A DNA stretch of 5,993 nt from JBMSHD01 sp049416425 (GCA_049416425.1 JBMSHD010000123.1:1-5993), one strand, 5' to 3'; counted from the first letter of the stretch, positions 1 through 5,732 are shown. The notes: generated by a model not told the origin, from the sequence alone. Numbers and translations: made by a program.

Positions 1-11
1 AAAGGTGTGAT

Positions 12-335
12 ATGCCATTTGTGGTAACTGAGAACTGTATTAAATGCAAATACGGCGACTGTGTCGAGGTCTGTCCCGTTGATTGTTTTTATGAAGGGCC
101 AAATATGCTGGTCATCAATCCGGATGAGTGTATCGATTGTGCGTTGTGTGAACCGGAATGTCCGGCCAATGCCATCTCATCAGAAGATGAGCTGCCGGAA
201 GATCAGCTTGAATTTATAGAACTCAATCGAGAGTTATCGCAAGTATGGGATAATATCACCGAGAAATGTGAGCCGCCTGAGGATGCCGATGAGTATAATG
301 GCGTGAAAAACAAGCTTCAATATCTGAAAAGATAG
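12..335 (+). CDS. fdxA: 7Fe ferredoxin FdxA ([3Fe-4S][4Fe-4S])
   Basis: This 107-residue protein is a small, acidic, soluble electron carrier of the Azotobacter FdI type. Its first half carries the full cysteine pattern. By analogy with FdI, Cys9, Cys17 and Cys50 would hold the 3Fe-4S cluster, and Cys21, Cys40, Cys43 and Cys46 the 4Fe-4S cluster; Cys12 and Cys25 are the two extra conserved cysteines. The replacement of the usual CxxCxxC by C-K-Y-G-D-C around residues 12-17 is typical of 7Fe rather than 2x4Fe ferredoxins. The C-terminal extension of about 50 residues, rich in Asp and Glu, and the total length match the family. A purine-rich AAAGGTG lies about five bases before the ATG and supports the start. 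Its redox partner cannot be told from the sequence. It is the first visible gene of a tight plus-strand series, ending one base before gmhB; its promoter lies outside the window. Confidence 0.93.
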   Translation: MPFVVTENCIKCKYGDCVEVCPVDCFYEGPNMLVINPDECIDCALCEPECPANAISSEDELPEDQLEFIELNRELSQVWDNITEKCEPPEDADEYNGVKNKLQYLKR

Positions 336-336
336 C

Positions 337-879
337 ATGATGCGGGTAAAGCTTGTGATTCTCGATCGTGATGGGGTTATCAATCACGATTCCGATCATT
401 ATATTCGATCCGCCGATCAATGGACGGCCATCAACGGCAGTCTTCAAGCCATTAGAAAGCTTCATGATCACGGAATAGCCGTGGCGATTGCCACCAATCA
501 ATCGGGTATTGCCAGAGGGTTTTACTCGTATGCTGAGTTGACGCGCATGCATCATAAGCTGTTTGATCTGCTTGATGACGATGAGGCTGTCGGCTATATT
601 GCCATCTGCCCTCATCTGCCCGAGGACAATTGCCAATGTCGAAAACCAGAAATCGGCATGCTGAGAGAAATTGCCGATAAATTATGCATTGTACTCGATC
701 GTGATGTTTTTTTTATCGGCGACAGTTTTAAAGATATTCAAGCCGCTGAAAGGGCGGGAGTAACACCGGTGCTGGTGAAAACGGGAAAGGGGCAAAATAC
801 GATCAAAAACTATCCTGAACTGATGAAAACAACGATGATTTTCGATGATTTATTAAACTTTGTGGACTGGTTGTTATGA
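337..879 (+). CDS. gmhB: D-glycero-D-manno-heptose 1,7-bisphosphate 7-phosphatase (HAD-IIIA)
   Basis: This 180-residue cytoplasmic HAD phosphatase is expected to remove the 7-phosphate from heptose 1,7-bisphosphate on the way to ADP-heptose for the LPS inner core. All HAD motifs are visible: the nucleophile motif D10-R-D12-G, motif II T53-N-Q-S56, Lys103 in C-R-K-P, and motif IV G128-D-S-F-K-D133. The zinc loop that separates GmhB from other HAD-IIIA phosphatases is present as C91-P-H93 and C99-Q-C101, in a shorter form than in E. coli. Two adjacent ATGs (337 and 340) could start it; the first is taken, one base after the fdxA stop. The 3' end overlaps plsC in an ATGA arrangement, so translation is probably coupled. 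HisB-N-type histidinol phosphatase is the main alternative, but no histidine gene is nearby. Confidence 0.9.
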   Translation: MMRVKLVILDRDGVINHDSDHYIRSADQWTAINGSLQAIRKLHDHGIAVAIATNQSGIARGFYSYAELTRMHHKLFDLLDDDEAVGYIAICPHLPEDNCQCRKPEIGMLREIADKLCIVLDRDVFFIGDSFKDIQAAERAGVTPVLVKTGKGQNTIKNYPELMKTTMIFDDLLNFVDWLL

Positions 880-1622
880 TACTGATGAAGTGGATTTGGT
901 GGTCTGTGCTGTGGTTAAGACAGATTTTATTCTATGTTTATATGGTTGTCATCACGGTTGTGATGGCAAGCTTGACGGTAATCTGTTATTTTTTGAGACT
1001 GCCGCTAAGGGTACGTTTGTTTATGTCTTACAGCTGGTCTAATTTGGCACGGCTTGGCTGCTTTATTTTTCTATGGCAACGGCTTCGTGTCCTAAACAGG
1101 AAAAATGTGCTAAGAGCCGAGCCTTGTGTCTATATCGTCAAACATCAGTCTTCATGGGAGACGATGATTTTACATGGCTTTTTGTATCATATCTGTTTTG
1201 TGTTAAAACAGGAGCTGTTACGCATTCCTTTTTTGGGCTGGGGGCTTAAGGCCGTCGACAGCATTCCCATCGACAGGTCACAAAATTTGAAGTCATTTAA
1301 GAAAGTCATCGCCGCCGGTAAAGATCGTCTTGAGCTCGGCTTAAGCATCGTTATCTTTCCGGAAGGAACCAGAGTGGCTGCTGGCCAATACCCTAAATTT
1401 CATAAAACGGCGATGTCACTGGCCAAGTCAACGGGGGCAAAGGTCGTGCCTGTGGCACACAATTCAGGGCTTTGTTGGCCGAGAAAATTTGGTTTGATCA
1501 AACCTGGCTCTATCACTTTAAGTTTTGGTGAGATGGTTTCCCCAAAAGAGATGACGATTGATGAACTTAATTCGCATTGTTATCAGTGGATAAACACAGA
1601 AGTCAAGCGCCTTGGTGGATGA
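876..1622 (+). CDS. plsC: 1-acyl-sn-glycerol-3-phosphate acyltransferase (PlsC/LPLAT family)
   Basis: This 248-residue acyltransferase probably converts lysophosphatidic acid to phosphatidic acid at the inner membrane. Residues about 7-40 are strongly hydrophobic and Trp/Val/Leu rich, consistent with an N-terminal membrane anchor. The LPLAT blocks follow in order: block I H90-Q-S-S-W-E95, block II around 117-134 (I-P-F-L-G-W-G then I-P-I-D-R), block III F161-P-E-G-T-R166, and block IV V191-P-V-A-H-N. Block I is HX4E rather than the textbook HX4D; from memory, many proteobacterial paralogues have this H-Q-S-x-W-E form. The ATG at 876 overlaps the gmhB stop by four bases; an in-frame ATG at 885 is an alternative. 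Placement directly after gmhB recalls Pseudomonas, where similar genes are adjacent. A role in acylating another lysophospholipid cannot be excluded. Confidence 0.88.
   Translation: MILMKWIWWSVLWLRQILFYVYMVVITVVMASLTVICYFLRLPLRVRLFMSYSWSNLARLGCFIFLWQRLRVLNRKNVLRAEPCVYIVKHQSSWETMILHGFLYHICFVLKQELLRIPFLGWGLKAVDSIPIDRSQNLKSFKKVIAAGKDRLELGLSIVIFPEGTRVAAGQYPKFHKTAMSLAKSTGAKVVPVAHNSGLCWPRKFGLIKPGSITLSFGEMVSPKEMTIDELNSHCYQWINTEVKRLGG
1614..1618 (+). promoter_or_regulatory. Possible ribosome binding site deciding the amidohydrolase start
   Basis: GGTGG lies five bases before the ATG at 1624, inside the last codons of plsC. It favours that ATG over the in-frame TTG (1612) and GTG (1615), which have no comparable upstream signal. 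Confidence 0.4.
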
Positions 1623-1623
1623 T

Positions 1624-2436
1624 ATGGAAAGGATCGATTCACATGTGCACTTCTGGGATTTGGCAAATAAGATGAACTCTTGGGTGTTGAATGCCGATAA
1701 AAAACTGCAAAGAAGCTTCTTACCTGATGCGTTACCGAAACACAAATTGGTTCATATAGAGGCACATGACTCAAATATGGACACATTAAAAGAAGTTGAA
1801 TGGTTAAAACATTTTGGCGATGTTGAGATGCGTTTTATTTCCTATGCTGATTTTTTTCAGCCGGTATCGATATTTGAAAAAGAAATACAACGACTGGCCG
1901 CCAATAAAAAAATTGTTGGCGTGCGTCAGATCATGGCTTATCATTCAACGGCCAGTTATTCACCACTAAAAGAAGATAAGCGGCCTCGGGACTTTAAAAC
2001 CAAACTTGAGATTTTAAAAAAACAAGATTTTGTCTTTGAGTGTCAGATGTATCCGCTACAGCTGATAAACTGTCTGAATGATATTGGTGAATCTGGTGTT
2101 TCTGCGGTGGTTGAACATATGGGATTGCCGTTGGTCGATAACGATAGTGAGCTTCAAACCTGGAGAGCGATGATAAAAGCAATGGCAGAATATGAGAACA
2201 TGGTGCTTAAGTTATCCGGTTTTTTTATGCTTAATCATGAGGTGACTGAGCTTAAGCGCTGTATGGAGCATATACTGAGTCACATTCCGGCAAACAGACT
2301 CTGTTATGGTTCCAATTACCCGGTGTGTAATAGTGACGATTACAGCGCCTGGTATAGATGCTTAAAGCGCTATATCCCGGTTGAGAAACAGCGTGATATC
2401 TTTTATGATACAGCCTATAGAATTTATTGGAATTGA
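1624..2436 (+). CDS. Amidohydrolase_2 family protein (COG3618, lactonase-like), substrate unknown
   Basis: This 270-residue protein has the TIM-barrel pattern of the COG3618 group, which includes L-fuconolactonase-like and 2-pyrone-4,6-dicarboxylate lactonase enzymes. The N-terminus is diagnostic: I-D-S-H7-V-H9-F-W-D. Later strands are recognisable as V-G-V-R-Q (98-102), V-V-E-H165-M-G-L-P, L-K-L-S-G (195-199) and the strand-8 motif Y-G-S-N231-Y-P-V-C. In most relatives the last motif is GSDWP, with Asp as the catalytic residue; here it is Asn, so hydrolysis may be altered or lost. The ATG at 1624 is chosen because it puts the H-x-H motif at the usual distance from the N-terminus; an in-frame TTG at 1612 would add four residues overlapping plsC. 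It starts one base after the plsC stop and ends five bases before the aldolase gene. No signal peptide is visible, so it is likely cytoplasmic. The family is clear; the substrate is not. Confidence 0.8.
   Translation: MERIDSHVHFWDLANKMNSWVLNADKKLQRSFLPDALPKHKLVHIEAHDSNMDTLKEVEWLKHFGDVEMRFISYADFFQPVSIFEKEIQRLAANKKIVGVRQIMAYHSTASYSPLKEDKRPRDFKTKLEILKKQDFVFECQMYPLQLINCLNDIGESGVSAVVEHMGLPLVDNDSELQTWRAMIKAMAEYENMVLKLSGFFMLNHEVTELKRCMEHILSHIPANRLCYGSNYPVCNSDDYSAWYRCLKRYIPVEKQRDIFYDTAYRIYWN
2429..2432 (+). promoter_or_regulatory. Possible ribosome binding site deciding the aldolase start
   Basis: GGAA lies about nine bases before the ATG at 2442, within the last codons of the amidohydrolase gene. 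It supports that ATG over the in-frame TTG at 2427, which would overlap the upstream gene. Confidence 0.4.
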
Positions 2437-2441
2437 CGGTC

Positions 2442-3137
2442 ATGAGTGAGAGCATCAATTGCCTGAAAAACAAGCTTTCCAGCGCACATCACATCGTTTA
2501 TTATCATGGTTGGGATGATCTGTTGGCAACACATTTAAGCGTCAGAGTGGCAAATACGAATAAAATGCTGATCACCCCTTTGAATGTGCCATTTGAAGAA
2601 GTCAGTGCCGATAAAATTATCGTTTGCGATTTGGATGGCAATATCTTGAATGATAATGGCTATACCATGATGCCACAGGCCATTAACATTCATGCTGAGG
2701 TCTATAAAAGAGCCGCTCATATCGGCTCAATCATGCATACTCATAGTACTTATGGTTTGGCGATTGCCTCGCTTGAATGCGGTTTTATGTTTTTCAATCA
2801 GCAGGCTTTACGGTTTTATGATGATATCGCCTATCATGACTATAATGGTCTGGCGCTTGATAATGAAGGTGTGGAAATTGCCGAGAGCCTGGGTGATAAG
2901 ACGGTGATGATATTGAAAAATCATGGTCTGATCACAACGGGTGAAAGCATAGAGCAGGCGCTTTATCGGCTTTATTATATGGAGAAATGTTGCGAGCTTC
3001 AGATAAAAACACAGGCTTCCGGACAAACCATCCAACCAATTTCTTCTGAGATCTGTGAAAAAACAAAAGCGCAATTTGATAAGATAGCCCATCCCGATTT
3101 TGAGTTTCAGGCATTGGTAAGAAGAGTAACAAGATAA
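2442..3137 (+). CDS. Class II aldolase/adducin-like family protein
   Basis: This 231-residue protein matches the adducin-like branch of class II aldolases. The family signature runs along its length: D-D-L-L-A-T-H-L-S-V-R near residue 25, an F-E-E-V-S-A-D-K segment then D-L-D-G-N near 52-67, I-H84 followed by the metal motif M-H99-T-H101-S, Y-H-D-Y-N-G-L-A-L near 131, and N160-H161-G-L-I-T. His99, His101 and His161 match the zinc ligands of fuculose-phosphate aldolase (FucA). The position matching FucA Glu73, four residues before His84, is Ala80, as I would expect in adducin-like members, so classic aldol cleavage is not assured. The ATG at 2442 is chosen over an in-frame TTG at 2427 that would overlap the amidohydrolase. 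It lies between a lactonase-like gene and a sugar kinase, which suggests a role in sugar or sugar-acid metabolism, but the substrate is unknown. Confidence 0.85.
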   Translation: MSESINCLKNKLSSAHHIVYYHGWDDLLATHLSVRVANTNKMLITPLNVPFEEVSADKIIVCDLDGNILNDNGYTMMPQAINIHAEVYKRAAHIGSIMHTHSTYGLAIASLECGFMFFNQQALRFYDDIAYHDYNGLALDNEGVEIAESLGDKTVMILKNHGLITTGESIEQALYRLYYMEKCCELQIKTQASGQTIQPISSEICEKTKAQFDKIAHPDFEFQALVRRVTR

Positions 3138-3153
3138 TTGTAGAGGGTATAAA

Positions 3154-4071
3154 ATGGATCTATATGCAGGGATTGAAGCAGGCGGCACGAAATTTGTCTG
3201 CGCTATTGGCAATGAACAGGGGCAGTTGGTGGATGAAATCAGTTTTCCGACGGCTGAACCCAGCGGCACACTGGATCAGGCGATCTCCTTTATTAAAAGG
3301 CATGAGGTTAAGGCGATTGGCTTGGGCGCTTTTGGTCCGCTGTGTTTGAACCCTCAGGATTCAGAATATGGCAGGATACTGAAAACACCAAAGCTTAAGT
3401 GGCAGAATTTTAATGTTTTGCAGTATGTAAGCCAGGCTTTTCCAACTCTGCCTATCGGTTTTGATACAGATGTGGCAGTAGCGGCTTTAGGTGAACAGAA
3501 ATGGGGAGCGGCGCAAGGCATTGATGATTTTATTTATCTGACTGTTGGCACCGGCATCGGCGGTGGCGTTGTGGTCAACAACCAGATAGTACATGGTCTC
3601 ACACACCCTGAGCTTGGTCATATCTCGGTTAATCGCAGTGAAAAAGAGCTTGCTGACTTTCATGGTGTTTGTCCAATTCATGGCGATTGTCTGGAAGGCA
3701 TGGCCTCAGGTTCTGCCATTAATGCTCGCTGGAGAGTTGAAAGCTCAAGTATCCTGCCTTCAGAGCATGTAGCCTGGGATATTGAGAGTGATTATCTGGC
3801 AGATGCTTTAAAGAATTATATTCTCATCGTCTCGCCCAAACGCATCATTTTGGGTGGGGGAGTGATGAAGCAATCCCAGCTTTTTCCCATGGTCAGAAAA
3901 AAAGTTCAAAAACGCTTGGGCGGCTATATATCGCACAAAATGATCGATGATGACATCGACTCTTTTATTGTTCCACCCAGGCTCTCAGGAAAATCTGGAG
4001 TCCTTGGCGCCATCGTTTTGGCAATGAGAGCGGTTTTAGCCCGCGATAAATCGGTTGTTGCCCTGACTTAG
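3154..4071 (+). CDS. ROK family sugar kinase, fructokinase-like
   Basis: This 305-residue protein resembles the ScrK/YdhR group of ROK fructokinases and should phosphorylate a hexose with ATP in the cytoplasm. Visible motifs are the phosphate-binding E8-A-G-G-T-K13, the catalytic region F-D104-T-D106, the glycine-rich G132-T-G-I-G-G-G138, and the zinc site H151-P-E-L-G-H156 with C173-P-I-H176-G-D-C179-L-E-G. A second glycine motif, I-I-L-G-G-G-V-M, sits near residue 231. There is no N-terminal helix-turn-helix, so it is a kinase rather than a ROK repressor. The residue two after the catalytic Asp is Ala108, where most relatives have Asn. AGAGGG six bases before the ATG is a good ribosome binding site. 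It follows the aldolase gene by 16 bases and closes the six-gene run. Fructose is the likeliest substrate by family; mannose or another hexose is possible. Confidence 0.87.
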   Translation: MDLYAGIEAGGTKFVCAIGNEQGQLVDEISFPTAEPSGTLDQAISFIKRHEVKAIGLGAFGPLCLNPQDSEYGRILKTPKLKWQNFNVLQYVSQAFPTLPIGFDTDVAVAALGEQKWGAAQGIDDFIYLTVGTGIGGGVVVNNQIVHGLTHPELGHISVNRSEKELADFHGVCPIHGDCLEGMASGSAINARWRVESSSILPSEHVAWDIESDYLADALKNYILIVSPKRIILGGGVMKQSQLFPMVRKKVQKRLGGYISHKMIDDDIDSFIVPPRLSGKSGVLGAIVLAMRAVLARDKSVVALT

Positions 4072-4084
4072 CCAATTATGATGA

Positions 4085-4114
4085 TTGTTAAATACAATAA
4101 GTCTGTGTTATAGT
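4085..4114 (+). promoter_or_regulatory. Predicted sigma70 promoter of queC with extended -10
   Basis: A -35-like TTGTTA (4085-4090) is followed after 18 bases by TATAGT (4109-4114). TGT directly precedes the hexamer, giving the TGn extended -10 element. Transcription would start near 4121, leaving a leader of about 34 bases before the queC ATG. A short inverted repeat, ATTGT-N5-ACAAT (4084-4098), overlaps the -35 element and could be a protein-binding site. The prediction rests on consensus matching only. Confidence 0.55.
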
Positions 4115-4154
4115 TGAGGCGTTAAATTTAATCAGGTCTTGCAGGATAGTTTAT

Positions 4155-4856
4155 ATGAATCAGAAAAAAGCCGTTATTATCTTCTCGGGTGGTCAGGATA
4201 GCACGACCTGCCTGGCGTTGGCAAAGAGTCAGGGGTATGAGTGTTATGCCTTGAGTTTTGATTATGGTCAGCATCACCGCATTGAGCTTGAGGCCGCCAA
4301 GAAAATTGCCGCCAAAATGGGCGTGCATCACAAAATCTTAGACATCAGAACCATAGGGGCACTGGGTGGCTCAGCTTTGACGGATGATGCCATTGAGATT
4401 AAAACGCATGAGCAAAATAAACTCAATAATAGTATCCCCTCGACGTATGTACCGGCAAGAAATATCATTTTTTTATCTATTGCTCTTGGCTATGCGGAAA
4501 TCGTTGGTGCGGAGGTGATTTATATCGGTGTCTCGCAGGTGGACTACTCAAATTATCCGGATTGTCGTCTTAACTTTATCAAAGCCTTTGAGCATGCCGC
4601 TAATGAAGGAACCAAGGCTGGTGTTGAAGACAAAGGTATCAAAATCATCACACCACTGATTGAGCTGGATAAGGCGGGTATGGTGAAAATAGGACATGAG
4701 CTCGGTGTCGATTATCGCGATACCGTCACCTGCTATCAGGCTAATAGCGAAGGTCGAGCTTGTGGGCAGTGTGATGCCTGTTATCTGCGCAAAAAAGGCT
4801 TTGAAGATGCGGGTATTGCCGATGAGACGCATTACTATGACTTAGAGAAAGCTTGA
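4155..4856 (+). CDS. queC: 7-cyano-7-deazaguanine (preQ0) synthase QueC
   Basis: This 233-residue enzyme converts 7-carboxy-7-deazaguanine, ammonia and ATP to preQ0, the precursor of queuosine in tRNA wobble positions. The N-terminus has the PP-loop S11-G-G-Q-D-S16. The family motifs F-D-Y-G-Q-H (35-40), Y-V-P-A-R-N (98-103) and V-D-Y-S-N-Y-P-D-C-R (129-138) follow; the last usually reads S-G-Y in relatives I know. The C-terminal zinc site is complete: Cys193, Cys203, Cys206 and Cys209. The length is normal. AGGA at 4143-4146, eight bases before the ATG, is a good ribosome binding site. The gene ends in tandem in-frame stops (TGA TAG). No other queuosine gene (queD, queE, queF) lies nearby, so it seems to be transcribed alone. 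It converges on the tetR-type gene 72 bases away. Confidence 0.95.
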   Translation: MNQKKAVIIFSGGQDSTTCLALAKSQGYECYALSFDYGQHHRIELEAAKKIAAKMGVHHKILDIRTIGALGGSALTDDAIEIKTHEQNKLNNSIPSTYVPARNIIFLSIALGYAEIVGAEVIYIGVSQVDYSNYPDCRLNFIKAFEHAANEGTKAGVEDKGIKIITPLIELDKAGMVKIGHELGVDYRDTVTCYQANSEGRACGQCDACYLRKKGFEDAGIADETHYYDLEKA

Positions 4857-4928
4857 TAGTCGATATTTTGCATTTTTTTAATTTAGGTAAACATAAAGCG
4901 GCGACATGGCAAAAACTTGAATCAAAAA
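4857..4928. other. Convergent intergenic gap, no strong terminator seen
   Basis: These 72 bases separate the 3' ends of queC and the tetR-type gene. The gap holds T-rich tracts (a run of seven T near 4872) and A-rich tracts, but I see no stable GC-rich hairpin. On the minus strand, TCAG-TCT-CTGA followed by five T spans the tetR stop codon (about 4924-4938). With a four-pair stem it is at best a weak terminator. Confidence 0.35.
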
Positions 4929-5555
4929 TCAGAGACTGAACCGCTCAATGGTTTTTCTGATGAGATGTCGATGCATCTCAAAATGAGGCTTATCAAAGCG
5001 ATCAACGCCAAAGGCATGGGTTAAATTACCGCGATAGATCAAAAATACCATTGCCTGTCCGACCAGCGTTTGTGCAGCTAAAACATAATAGTCCTGACTT
5101 TGATGCGGCGATAGTTTTTTTAATATGTTGATAAGGAGCGCCAGCATATTGCTGGTAAATACGTCATAAATAATTTTGAATGCGCTGCTGGGATTTAATT
5201 GCTCTTGCAGCATGATGCGAGATATTTTTTTCATCTCTGGTCGAAGCGTAATCATCGTCAATGCCATCAGAAAATCTTCAAGCTCTGTTTTCAACTCGTC
5301 GTCGCTGGCTTTATCAAGCTGTGATAACAGCCGCTCTTTTAAAGGCAGAGCCAGCTTCTTAACCTTCTCGATCATATGGCTGATGACGGCATGGTACAGC
5401 CCTTCTTTGCCGTCAAAATAGTAGGCAATTGCCGATATGTTTGCATGGGCTTGTCCTGCAATCAAACGAGTTGTGGCTCCGGCGTAGCCATATCTGGCAA
5501 AGATATCAAGACCGGCTTGAAGCAGGCTGTCTCTGGTTGTCTCTTTTTTATCCAT
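4929..5555 (-). CDS. TetR/AcrR family transcriptional regulator, CecR-like (DUF1956 type)
   Basis: This 208-residue protein has a typical TetR N-terminal DNA-binding domain. Helix 1 spans about residues 7-22, and the helix-turn-helix covers T28-T-R-L-I-A-G-Q-A to the I-S-A-I-A-Y-Y-F recognition helix (40-47), ending in G-K-E-G-L-Y. The C-terminal ligand and dimer domain has I-S-R-I-M-L-Q-E-Q-L-N-P-S-S-A-F (111-126), which resembles the CecR/YbiH C-terminal domain. In E. coli, CecR controls an HlyD-ABC efflux operon; no transporter gene is visible here, so the targets are unknown. The ATG at 5553-5555 is taken as the start because it places the helix-turn-helix normally. The region upstream holds a perfect palindrome overlapping a predicted promoter, which suggests autoregulation. 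The ligand is unknown. Confidence 0.88.
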   Translation of the reverse strand: MDKKETTRDSLLQAGLDIFARYGYAGATTRLIAGQAHANISAIAYYFDGKEGLYHAVISHMIEKVKKLALPLKERLLSQLDKASDDELKTELEDFLMALTMITLRPEMKKISRIMLQEQLNPSSAFKIIYDVFTSNMLALLINILKKLSPHQSQDYYVLAAQTLVGQAMVFLIYRGNLTHAFGVDRFDKPHFEMHRHLIRKTIERFSL

Positions 5556-5585
5556 TTTAATCGTATTTAAATGAACTTTATTCTC

Positions 5586-5596
5586 ATTAGCCTAAT
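5586..5596. repeat. Small inverted repeat ATTAG-C-CTAAT near the predicted tetR transcription start
   Basis: A perfect 5+1+5 inverted repeat lies just downstream of, and overlapping, the predicted -10 element of the tetR-type gene. It is short and AT-rich, so it may be chance, but its position would suit a secondary operator site. Confidence 0.3.
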
Positions 5597-5623
5597 AGTA
5601 GCAATTCAGCAACCTAAAGTCAG
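5595..5623 (-). promoter_or_regulatory. Predicted sigma70 promoter of the tetR-type gene
   Basis: Read on the minus strand, CTGACT (5623-5618) is followed after 17 bases by TACTAT (5600-5595), which would start transcription near 5588, about 33 bases before the ATG. The -35 match is only moderate (TGAC core), but it lies inside the right-hand palindrome arm as read on this strand, a common arrangement for an autorepressed gene. The call is based on consensus only. Confidence 0.45.
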
Positions 5624-5634
5624 TCCTGACTTTA
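5615..5634. promoter_or_regulatory. Candidate TetR operator: perfect 9+2+9 palindrome
   Basis: TAAAGTCAG at 5615-5623, a TC spacer, and CTGACTTTA at 5626-5634 form a perfect inverted repeat of 20 bases. Its centre is about 70 bases upstream of the tetR-type start codon, and it overlaps the predicted -35 element. Size, symmetry and place are what is expected of a TetR-family operator. No plus-strand gene follows within the window, so the regulator's own gene is the only visible target. Confidence 0.7.
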
Positions 5635-5709
5635 CTTCTTATGCTTGATTTTTAAAGAAGGAATATATAAAACGCTTTTTTGAGAGATATGAATTGTCTT
5701 TTGAGAAAG

Positions 5710-5726
5710 AAGGTGATGTTAACCTT
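5710..5726 (-). terminator. Weak hairpin after the truncated minus-strand gene
   Basis: AAGGT and ACCTT enclose a seven-base loop just past the stop codon of the rightmost gene. On the minus strand the stem is followed by the T-rich CTTTCTC. The five-pair stem is short, so this is at most a weak intrinsic terminator. The rest of the gap (5635-5709) is AT-rich, with no gene that I can support. Confidence 0.25.
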
Positions 5727-5732
5727 TTAGGA

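Larger units (their letters stand above)
12..4071 (+). other. Putative six-gene transcription unit (fdxA-gmhB-plsC-amidohydrolase-aldolase-ROK)
   Basis: Six plus-strand genes follow each other with gaps of 1, -4, 1, 5 and 16 bases, and I see no internal terminator. Such spacing usually means co-transcription and translational coupling. The promoter must lie before base 1 or within an upstream gene. The next gene, queC, is separated by 83 bases holding its own promoter-like sequence, so the unit probably ends near 4071, although no hairpin terminator is visible there. Confidence 0.65.

Noticed and set aside
256..636. Minus-strand open frame of 126 codons opposite fdxA and gmhB
   Set aside because: It lies across two well-supported genes and its translation shows no family pattern; it is a shadow of their codon use.
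2808..3269. Minus-strand open frame of 153 codons opposite the aldolase and kinase genes
   Set aside because: It overlaps conserved motifs of two real genes on the other strand, and its translation looks like random low-complexity sequence.
4072..4084. Terminator after the ROK kinase gene
   Set aside because: No GC-rich stem with a T tract follows the stop. The only inverted repeat, ATTGT-N5-ACAAT, is AT-rich and lacks a T run.
4121..4154. preQ1 riboswitch in the queC leader
   Set aside because: The leader after the predicted start is only about 34 bases. I see no stem-loop with the A-rich tail pairing of preQ1-I, and not enough room for the larger classes.
5654..5713. Repeated AAAGAAGG and TTTTGAGA-like words in the gap right of the palindrome
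   Set aside because: They are short purine and T-rich words in low-complexity sequence, with no regular spacing and no mobile-element signature.
5689..5730. Plus-strand 13-codon frame with a purine-rich stretch upstream
   Set aside because: It is too short, has no composition or family support, and lies in an AT-rich gap where such frames are expected by chance.
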